Shown here piece after piece: positions 6,915-11,858 of a DNA stretch of 11,858 nt. The DNA comes from Kiritimatiellia bacterium (GTDB lineage Bacteria > Verrucomicrobiota > Kiritimatiellia > UBA8416 > SLMC01): positions 1 to 11,858 of the forward strand of contig SLMC01000257.1 in NCBI GenBank assembly GCA_007133745.1, in the 5' to 3' direction. Position 1 is the first letter of the stretch; the number at the start of each line of letters is the position of its first letter. Made by a program: the position numbers and the translations under genes. The notes beneath the pieces were generated by a model. That model saw only the letters and a list, made by a program, of their open reading frames with translations. It made no database searches and was not told the origin of the DNA.

Positions 6915-8152
6915 TGCCGGTTTACGTCTATACCGCCAGAACACGGACGGGAGAAAAGGCCGAAGGCCAGGTGGAAGCCCCGGACCGGCGCAGCGCCCTC
7001 GTTCAAATCGAACGTCTGGGACATGTTCCCGTGACCGTCTCGGACCGGATTTCGATCGCCGCCTCCGAAAAAAACACACGTCGGCCATGGATCACCTGGA
7101 AGAGCCGCAAAGAACGCATGGGCATGCGCAACATGCTGCTGTTCACTACGGAACTGAGCGACTTGCTGGCGTCCGGCATGAAACTGGGCCATGCCCTGAA
7201 TTCGCTCGCCAACCGCCAAACCGGCAAGGCCGGCGACGCCATCATCGCCGACCTGCGCGACCAGATCCTGCGCGGCGCCAACCTGTCCGACGCCCTGATC
7301 CGGCATCCGAAAACCTTTCCGAGCCTCTACGTCAGCATGATCCAGGCGGGCGAAGCGAGCGGATCTCTGGGCGAAGTGCTCGAGCGTCTGGTCCGTCATT
7401 ACGAGCGCGCGCATGAAACCCGCGAAAAAATCGTCATGGCGTTGATCTACCCGATTATCGTTCTGTTCTTCGGGTTCGGAACGCTCGTTTTCGCCATGGT
7501 GTACGTGCTCCCGAAATTCGAAGAGGTCTTCGCACAAATGGAGGGCGCGCTGCCCCTGTCCACGCGCATGCTGATCGGATTGAGCGGCTGGATGCTGCGC
7601 TACGGTCTTTTCATCGTCGCGGCCATCGTCATTGGCGCGGTTCTGACCTCGCGAGCCTTCAAAACCCCGGCCGGCCGCCTGTGGCGCGACGGCGCCATGC
7701 TCAAGCTCCCCTTGGTTCGGGGCGTTATCGCCTCGGGCGTCCTCTCCAATTTCGCCCATACCCTGGAAACGCTCATGACCAACGGCGTACGCGTCGTTCA
7801 GGCGCTCGGCATCGTGGAACATGTGGTCGGCAATGCGGTCGTCGCCCGTGAAATCAACCGCGCCCGCGAACGCGTCGCCGACGGCACAACCATTTCCGCC
7901 CCTCTGGCGGCCTCGAAAGTCTTCCCGGCCATCTTGACCGACATGCTGGCCGTCGGCGAGCAAACCGGGGACATGTGCAGCGCGCTTCGGCATATCGCGC
8001 GCCGCTACGACAACGAGCTGGACCGCAACCTGAAAATTTTCATCACGGCGATCGAACCCATTCTGATCGTGGGTGTCGCCGTCGTCGTAGGCTTTATTGC
8101 CGTCGCCATTCTCATGGCCGTCTTCACCCTTAGCAGCGGACTGGGCGCCTGA
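6914..8152 (+). CDS. gspF: Type II secretion inner-membrane platform protein GspF
   Basis: A 412-residue polytopic membrane protein (PilC/GspF family), the platform around which GspE drives pseudopilin insertion. It has the family layout. A short N-terminal segment (MPVYVYTARTRTGEKAEGQV) is followed by two repeated cytoplasmic T2SSF domains (about 75-198 and 277-400). Membrane spans lie at about 175-199, 222-245 and 378-405. The conserved glycine-containing signatures SMIQAGEASGSLGEVLERL (141-159) and DMLAVGEQTGDM (343-354) appear once per repeat, as expected. Length is normal (about 400). The ATG at 6914 overlaps the gspE stop by one base and has GAGGAG (6899-6904) nine bases upstream, so the two are tightly coupled. 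Assembly context makes GspF more likely than a pilus PilC. Confidence 0.93.
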   Translation: MPVYVYTARTRTGEKAEGQVEAPDRRSALVQIERLGHVPVTVSDRISIAASEKNTRRPWITWKSRKERMGMRNMLLFTTELSDLLASGMKLGHALNSLANRQTGKAGDAIIADLRDQILRGANLSDALIRHPKTFPSLYVSMIQAGEASGSLGEVLERLVRHYERAHETREKIVMALIYPIIVLFFGFGTLVFAMVYVLPKFEEVFAQMEGALPLSTRMLIGLSGWMLRYGLFIVAAIVIGAVLTSRAFKTPAGRLWRDGAMLKLPLVRGVIASGVLSNFAHTLETLMTNGVRVVQALGIVEHVVGNAVVAREINRARERVADGTTISAPLAASKVFPAILTDMLAVGEQTGDMCSALRHIARRYDNELDRNLKIFITAIEPILIVGVAVVVGFIAVAILMAVFTLSSGLGA

Positions 8153-8160
8153 AAGACTTG

Positions 8161-8197
8161 AACAAAAGGCAACGAAGAGAACGAAACACGAAAGGAG
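8161..8197 (+). promoter_or_regulatory. Repeat-derived ribosome binding site of gspG
   Basis: A short degenerate array (roughly 9-bp spacing of ACGAA) opens with AACAAAAGGCAACGAAG (8161-8177) and closes with AAAGGAG (8191-8197), which lies eight bases before the gspG ATG. The opening 17-mer recurs with one mismatch at 9721-9737. The Shine-Dalgarno that decides the gspG start is therefore the last part of a dispersed repeat. Confidence 0.6.
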
Positions 8198-8205
8198 ATC
8201 GCATC

Positions 8206-8610
8206 ATGAAACAGTGTCGAAAAAACACAGGGAAACGTCTGTCGGCCCGGTCGGGCTTTTCGCTCATCGAAATCATGCTGGTTATGTCCATTATGGGCGT
8301 CCTGGCCGCGGTCGTGGTCATCAATCTCCGGGGCAAAGGCCAGGAATCGCGCATCATCGCGACGCGCACGAGCATCAAGAACATCGGCACCGCCATTGAA
8401 ATGTACGAGCTGTCGACAGGCCAATTGCCCGATACGCTGGCCGATCTGACCCGACCGCTCGGCGACCAGCCGCCCCTGATTCGAGGCGACGTTCTCACGG
8501 ATTCCTGGGGAACCGGATTCGACTATTCGCGCAAAGGCACCGTAGATTTCGAGCTGCGCTCCGCCGGACCCGACCGGCAAATGGGTACGGAAGACGATAT
8601 TACCAACTAG
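8206..8610 (+). CDS. gspG: Major pseudopilin GspG
   Basis: A 134-residue class III signal peptide protein, the main subunit of the T2SS pseudopilus. The prepilin peptidase site is G17^F18 in SGFSLIEIMLVMSIMG, with the conserved Glu at mature position 5 (Glu22) and the hydrophobic N-terminal helix. After the helix come the GspG-type LTRPLGDQPPL, the DSWGTGFDYS stretch and an acidic C-terminal loop (SAGPDRQMGTEDDI), where major pseudopilins bind calcium. Length matches the family. The 17-residue basic leader is longer than the usual 6-8. Start: ATG 8206 has AAAGGAG eight bases upstream; an upstream in-frame TTG at 8158 lacks such support. It follows gspF by 53 bp. A gap with a hairpin follows before gspH, which could let gspG be expressed at a higher level than downstream genes (inference). 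Confidence 0.93.
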   Translation: MKQCRKNTGKRLSARSGFSLIEIMLVMSIMGVLAAVVVINLRGKGQESRIIATRTSIKNIGTAIEMYELSTGQLPDTLADLTRPLGDQPPLIRGDVLTDSWGTGFDYSRKGTVDFELRSAGPDRQMGTEDDITN

Positions 8611-8677
8611 CGCCATTCCGAACAGACATACGTTTTTTCGCTTATGTTTTAACCGCTTCCGATTGCTTGGGCATATT

Positions 8678-8734
8678 GGTTTCAGGTTTCGGCTTTCAGG
8701 TTTTTGAAAATTCTGAAACCTGAACACTGAAACC
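8678..8734. repeat. Palindrome with 7-bp-period arms between gspG and gspH
   Basis: Three 7-bp units of type TTTCRGS form the left arm, a self-complementary turn TTTTTGAAAATT sits in the middle (about 8701-8712), and units of type CTGAACM form the right arm. The ends pair as GGTTTC/GAAACC. The gap (8611-8818) otherwise holds a GC-rich module C-like hairpin. As RNA it would fold into a long stem directly downstream of gspG; it could protect the gspG 3' end or attenuate transcription. A clean U-tract is lacking. Confidence 0.75.
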
Positions 8735-8793
8735 CGTTTTCCCAAACTATAGGTTGCAGACGAAGCCCGTTCCCATAAGATGCGATTACACTT

Positions 8794-8815
8794 GGATTGC
8801 GGCTCCGCCGCCTTG
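8794..8815 (+). repeat. Module C-like GC hairpin before gspH
   Basis: GGATTGCGGCTCCGCCGCCTTG contains GCGGC-tcc-GCCGC and resembles the GGGTT-GCGGGC-loop-GCCCGC-CTTG end module at 11826-11850 and 1757-1780. A similar stretch (TTGCGCTTCCGCCGCCTTAC, 221-240) touches the stop codon of the transglutaminase-like gene. Its presence just before gspH suggests that the in-frame upstream ATG at 8780 is not the real start. Confidence 0.5.
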
Positions 8816-8818
8816 GAC

Positions 8819-9292
8819 ATGAACTCGGACCGAACCAGAATACAGGCGTTTTCGCTGGTCGAACTCTTCATGGTGATGACCATTCTAGGGTTCACGGCCG
8901 CCATCGTTTTCCCGATGGTGGGCCGCTCGCTCAGAGGCAGCCGCCTGCGCGCGGCCGCCCGCGAAACGGTCATGCTCGGACGCTACGCTCGCAGCATGGC
9001 CGTACTGAACCAGGAAAGTCTGGTCCTGGTTTTCGATCTCGACGCCCATACGATGGCGCTGCTGACGGAACGAAGTCGCGAAGCGCGCAAGACCCGAACC
9101 CTGGACAAAGTACGTATCGACTGGGTGGAAATCGGCGAGACAGGGATGCAGGCGACCGACGGCCAAGCCGAGGCGCTCTATCGCAACAACGGAACCTGCG
9201 TGCCCTATCGCCTACGCCTGCGCGACGAGCAGGGGCAAACCATCCTCGTCGATGTCGATAGGTTTTCCTCGGCAACAACGGAGAACGAATGA
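8819..9292 (+). CDS. gspH: Minor pseudopilin GspH
   Basis: A 157-residue type IV pilin-like protein, by position and length the GspH/FimT-type minor pseudopilin that joins the pseudopilus tip. The leader MNSDRTRIQA precedes the mature start FSLVELFMVMTILG, with Glu at +5. The residue before the cut is Ala10 rather than the usual Gly; prepilin peptidases tolerate Ala, so it is probably still processed. The globular part (about 40-157) is beta-rich and ends in RDEQGQTILVDVDRF. I prefer the ATG at 8819: it gives a short basic leader, whereas the in-frame ATG at 8780 reads through a repeat-derived GC hairpin and has no Shine-Dalgarno. The stop overlaps gspI by ATGA. Assignment to H rests on operon order more than on sequence motif. 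Confidence 0.82.
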   Translation: MNSDRTRIQAFSLVELFMVMTILGFTAAIVFPMVGRSLRGSRLRAAARETVMLGRYARSMAVLNQESLVLVFDLDAHTMALLTERSREARKTRTLDKVRIDWVEIGETGMQATDGQAEALYRNNGTCVPYRLRLRDEQGQTILVDVDRFSSATTENE

Positions 9293-9657
9293 AAAAAGGC
9301 TTTACGCTTGTGGAAACGCTGTTGGCGATACTCATTTTGAGTTTCGGCATGACGGTCCTGCTGACGGGCGCGGCCCGTTGCATGGCCTCGATCCGCATGT
9401 CCAAGGAATATCAGGACGCGCAATGGACGTTCGGACAGGCCGAGGTTCTGTTTCCCCTGCTGGTCACGGACGATCCCATGGAACTGGAAGTCCCGCCCCA
9501 CGATTTCGACAACGGACATGTTTTCGAGCGACGCATCGAGGAAACCGAGGACGAGGGCCTCTTCATCGTGCGCACCAGCGTGACCTGGTCGTCACGCAAC
9601 CGCCAAGCCCGCGAAGAAACGGTACGCTACCTTCTGGTGCGGGATAAAATTGAATAA
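9289..9657 (+). CDS. gspI: Minor pseudopilin GspI
   Basis: A 122-residue minor pseudopilin. The very short leader MKKG is followed by the mature N-terminus FTLVETLLAILILSFGMTVL, with cleavage G4^F5 and Glu at +5. The FTLVETLLAI form is characteristic of GspI-type subunits, and length fits the family (about 120). With GspJ and GspK it would form the tip complex that starts pseudopilus assembly in the inner membrane and periplasm. Start: ATG 9289 overlaps the gspH stop by four bases, with CGGAG five bases upstream. A 214-bp repeat-filled gap follows before gspJ, which is unusual because gspI and gspJ are normally tightly packed. Confidence 0.88.
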   Translation: MKKGFTLVETLLAILILSFGMTVLLTGAARCMASIRMSKEYQDAQWTFGQAEVLFPLLVTDDPMELEVPPHDFDNGHVFERRIEETEDEGLFIVRTSVTWSSRNRQAREETVRYLLVRDKIE

Positions 9658-9720
9658 CGGACGACACGGATGCCGCTTCGCCAAAAGGGACAAAACAAAC
9701 GGGAACGGGATTTTTGTCTG

Positions 9721-9836
9721 AACAGAAGGCAACGAAGGTCGCGAAAGAAGAAGTTTAACCACGGAATACGCGGAAAACACGGAAGATTGGCAACAGAACG
9801 GTCATTAAGGTCAACGATGTCAATACAGTCAACGGT
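9721..9836 (+). repeat. Three successive 9-bp-period arrays between gspI and gspJ
   Basis: Array 1, 9723-9749, has three units of type RCGAARGNN and starts with a copy of the 17-mer found before gspG. Array 2, 9759-9785, has three units of type ACRCGGAAN. Array 3, 9801-9836, has four units of type GTCAAYRNN. The three unit sequences are unrelated but all have exactly 9-bp spacing. The arrays have no inverted partner within the gap. No open frame with protein character is seen in 9658-9871. Confidence 0.7.
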
Positions 9837-9871
9837 CGCCGATTGAAAACCTCTTCCGAAACAAGGGCCCA

Positions 9872-10579
9872 ATGACGTCAATCAGAACACACGCAGGCGA
9901 AACGGACGCGCTCGACAGGGTGAGCGGTTTTACGCTGCTCGAAGTCATGCTGGCCGTCGGCATTCTCGCGCTGGTCTCCACCGTTACGGCCATGACCTTC
10001 ACCGTCGTGATCGGCGGCTGGCGCCGAAGCGCCGCCATGGCGGACACCCTGCAACGCGGCGATTTCGTCATGGACCAATTGATCATGGCCTTGCGTTCGG
10101 CCTATTATCCCGATACGCGCCGGCCCGACGCGCTGTACGGATTTCAGCACGAGGACGGCGGGATGCACGGACGCGATTCGGACACGATCAGTTGGGTCAA
10201 GCTGGGCGCCGCGCTGATCGGCGAAGACCAGCCGTTCGCGGGCAGCCCGCATCGCGTCATGTTTTCCGTGCGCCAAGACGAGAACGGGCGGCCTGCGGCC
10301 GCCGTCACGGCCTGGCAGGTGTTCGGGCAAATGGACGATTTCGAACCCGACGATCTGCCCCCTATCTATTTGTCCGACCGGATCGTCGGCTTCAACTGCC
10401 GGGCGGCCTACCGTATGGTCGACGACGAGATCGAGTGGCAAGATCAATGGGAACACACCAATCAACTGCCTACGGCGGTGGAGTTGACCCTGTACGTGGA
10501 ACCGCCGGACAAAGACGACCCTCCGATGGAAATCAAACGGGTACTGGGCATACCGGTCGCCCCGCTGTCGTGGCGGTAA
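9872..10579 (+). CDS. gspJ: Minor pseudopilin GspJ
   Basis: A 235-residue minor pseudopilin. The 19-residue leader ends in G19^F20, and the mature protein begins FTLLEVMLAVGILALVSTV with Glu at +5, matching the GspJ form (FTLLEVLLA). The stretch RRSAAMADTLQRGDFVMDQL after the helix corresponds to the conserved helical continuation in GspJ, and the large globular remainder fits the family size (about 200-240). GspJ pairs with GspI and GspK at the pseudopilus tip. Start: ATG 9872 with AAGGG (9863-9867) four bases upstream; the leader is longer than average but basic and Ser/Gly-containing. It lies 4 or 25 bp before gspK, depending on the gspK start. Confidence 0.88.
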   Translation: MTSIRTHAGETDALDRVSGFTLLEVMLAVGILALVSTVTAMTFTVVIGGWRRSAAMADTLQRGDFVMDQLIMALRSAYYPDTRRPDALYGFQHEDGGMHGRDSDTISWVKLGAALIGEDQPFAGSPHRVMFSVRQDENGRPAAAVTAWQVFGQMDDFEPDDLPPIYLSDRIVGFNCRAAYRMVDDEIEWQDQWEHTNQLPTAVELTLYVEPPDKDDPPMEIKRVLGIPVAPLSWR

Positions 10580-10604
10580 ACACGTGAACCAATTGGAATC
10601 GAAT

Positions 10605-11675
10605 ATGGAACCGCATACATTCGTCAAACGCTGTTCGGCGGACAGGCCCCGTTGCGCGCCTCGAACCGAGGGCAGCGCGCTGGTCCTGGTCCTGTGGGCC
10701 ATCGGGCTGCTGTCCGTGCTGGTCGTGTCCATGACCTTCGACGCCCATGTCGAATCCAGAATCACCCTATGGCTGCGCAACCGGACCAAAGCTCAGGCCC
10801 TGACCCGGTCCGGCATGGAAATTGCCGAACTGCTCCTGATCAAAAGCGACGCTATGCGGCAGAACAGGGACATGGAAGAGGATCGCTGGTACGAACCGGC
10901 CAAAAGTCTGTCCGAAGGGTTGGCAGTTCGCAATTTCAAGGACGCGCTGGGCGATGGCACGATTACGGTGGATATTGTGCCCGAGCCGGCCCGTCGCAAT
11001 GTCAATCGGCTGCAAACCGACGAAGACTGGGAACGGATACTGGACGTGGGCGGCATCACGGAGGATTTGGGATTGTGGCCGGTTTTGATCGATTCGTTCA
11101 TGGACTGGCTTGATCGCGACGACATCCCTCGCATGCATGGCGCTGAAACGGAAGACTACTACGCCCTGCTCGACCCGCCCTACCGGGCCAAGAACGGCCC
11201 GCTCGACACGGTCGAGGAATTGCTGCTGATTCGCGGATTCAACCGTGCCATTCTGTTCGGGGGCGTCTTGAACCCCGACGACTCCGAGGAAGATCGCATC
11301 GTCGTTTCCGGCATCCATGATCTGCTCACCGTGTACGGAGACGGAAAAGTCAACGTCAACGCCGCGTCGCGACGCGTGCTCATGACCCTGCCCGGCGTCG
11401 ATGAATTCGTGGCGGAAGCCGTTCTGGCCGAACGACAGGGCTGGACAGACGAAAAAGGCGAGCAAATCGACACCTCCTTCGAATCGCTCGCCGATTTTTT
11501 CGACCGCGTACCGGAAGCCGACCGCGCCACGCTGCAAAAACATGTGACCACCCATTCGCAAATTTTCCGCATCACGGCAACAGGCGATGTGCACGGCACA
11601 GTCAGCCGCGTCTGGTGCATCGCTCAATACGTCAACAGAGAGTTAACGTTTCTGCGCTGGCGGGAGGACAATTAG
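10605..11675 (+). CDS. gspK: Minor pseudopilin GspK
   Basis: A 356-residue protein, the large tip pseudopilin. After a basic leader the hydrophobic helix GSALVLVLWAIGLLSVLVVSM follows a likely cut at G23^S24. As is normal for GspK, there is no Glu at +5 (Ser-Ala-Leu-Val-Leu). The rest matches the T2SSK layout: an alpha-helical insert, FMDWLDRDD (about 164-172), then SLADFFDRV-type segments. A helix-hairpin-helix-like region is also present (VNVNAASRRVLMTLPGVDEF), and the C-terminus carries FRITATGDVHGTVSRV. In GspK, acidic loops bind calcium; the DRDD and GAETEDYY stretches are candidates. Two starts are possible: GTG 10584 (four bases after gspJ, seven residues longer) or ATG 10605 (GGAA six bases upstream). 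Neither has a strong Shine-Dalgarno; I chose the ATG. Confidence 0.9.
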   Translation: MEPHTFVKRCSADRPRCAPRTEGSALVLVLWAIGLLSVLVVSMTFDAHVESRITLWLRNRTKAQALTRSGMEIAELLLIKSDAMRQNRDMEEDRWYEPAKSLSEGLAVRNFKDALGDGTITVDIVPEPARRNVNRLQTDEDWERILDVGGITEDLGLWPVLIDSFMDWLDRDDIPRMHGAETEDYYALLDPPYRAKNGPLDTVEELLLIRGFNRAILFGGVLNPDDSEEDRIVVSGIHDLLTVYGDGKVNVNAASRRVLMTLPGVDEFVAEAVLAERQGWTDEKGEQIDTSFESLADFFDRVPEADRATLQKHVTTHSQIFRITATGDVHGTVSRVWCIAQYVNRELTFLRWREDN

Positions 11676-11858
11676 CGCCTTAATCAAACCGTTCTGCTGT
11701 AAAAAACAAGAAAATTTAGCGAGGCATTTCACGGTAATCCAGGCCAAGAGGTCAGAGGACAGAGGACAGAGGTCAGTTTCTTAAGGTCTTAATTTCTGAC
11801 TTCTGACATCTGTCCTCTGACCTCTGGGTTGCGGGCCACAGCCCGCCTTGCGCGGCAA
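11676..11858 (+). repeat. Composite intergenic repeat, copy 3, after gspK
   Basis: It has the same modular order as R2, on the plus strand. Module A (11676-11717) begins CGCCTTAATCA and contains AAAAAACAAG; by my hand alignment it matches R2 module A at about 35 of 42 positions. Module B here is a different hairpin: arms 11748-11776 and 11796-11824 match at 26 of 29 positions and consist of 7-bp units of type GAGGWCA, around a turn with nested TTAAG-gt-CTTAA. Module C (11826-11850) is GGGTT, then perfect GCGGGC-caca-GCCCGC, then CTTG. Module A starts directly after the gspK stop codon. The copy may continue past the window edge. Confidence 0.85.

Noticed and set aside
5121..7088. Long minus-strand open frame of 655 codons opposite gspE
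   Set aside because: It is the mirror of strongly coding gspE/gspF sequence with high GC at third positions; its translation is low-complexity and matches no family.
8158..8205. TTG start for gspG at 8158
   Set aside because: It would translate the repeat array as an Arg/Lys-rich leader; the ATG at 8206 has AAAGGAG eight bases upstream.
5214..8610. Type IV pilus genes (pilB, pilC, pilA) rather than T2SS
   Set aside because: The major subunit has a GspG-type acidic C-terminus, and gspH-I-J-K follow in canonical order, including a GspK without Glu at +5.
9878..10789. Minus-strand open frame of 303 codons opposite gspJ
   Set aside because: A shadow of gspJ and the start of gspK, without a plausible protein sequence or start signal.
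11748..11824. Rho-independent terminator after gspK
   Set aside because: The stem is long, but no run of T follows it; a GC-rich second hairpin comes next. I describe it as a repeat only.
1..11858. tRNA, rRNA or other structured RNA genes
   Set aside because: No cloverleaf or rRNA-like segment was recognised in any gap on either strand by eye.

Overview
The window reads as chromosomal DNA of a Gram-negative-type (diderm), environmental bacterium. The evidence is a type II secretion (T2SS) pseudopilin operon, GC-rich coding sequence, and intergenic gaps filled with short-period palindromic repeats. I cannot place the phylum from sequence alone. A deep-branching lineage near the PVC, Hydrogenedentes or deltaproteobacterial-type genomes is a guess from gene organisation and repeat style.

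Layout: (1) 1-72, minus strand, the first 24 codons of a probable exported protein. (2) 237-1442, minus strand, a transglutaminase-fold protein with a Cys-His-Asp triad. Two related composite repeats flank it (98-217 and 1757-1906). (3) 1443-2327, an 885-bp gap with repeat copies, repeat fragments, an AT-rich stretch and a perfect 19-bp tandem duplication. (4) 2328-4209, plus strand, a three-gene unit joined by ATGA overlaps: ECF sigma factor, membrane anti-sigma factor with a zinc-binding-type motif, and a secreted helical protein. (5) 4210-4447, a gap dominated by a long imperfect inverted repeat. (6) 4448-11675, plus strand: trmJ overlapping gspE, then gspF, gspG, gspH, gspI, gspJ and gspK. 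This covers the secretion ATPase, the inner-membrane platform protein, the major pseudopilin and four minor pseudopilins. The secretin (GspD) and GspC/L/M are not in the window. (7) 11676-11858, another composite repeat directly after the gspK stop.

Function: GspE powers assembly of GspG through the GspF platform. GspH, I, J and K would form the tip that starts the pseudopilus. The sigma/anti-sigma/secreted-protein unit looks like an envelope-sensing switch with its own upstream regulatory region. The targets of both systems lie outside the window.

The most unusual feature is the intergenic DNA. Five palindromes have arms that are themselves degenerate tandem repeats of exactly 7 or 8 bp. 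Several unpaired arrays of about 9 bp sit inside the gsp operon. Three of the palindromes sit in a shared modular frame whose ends are conserved while the hairpin between them is not.
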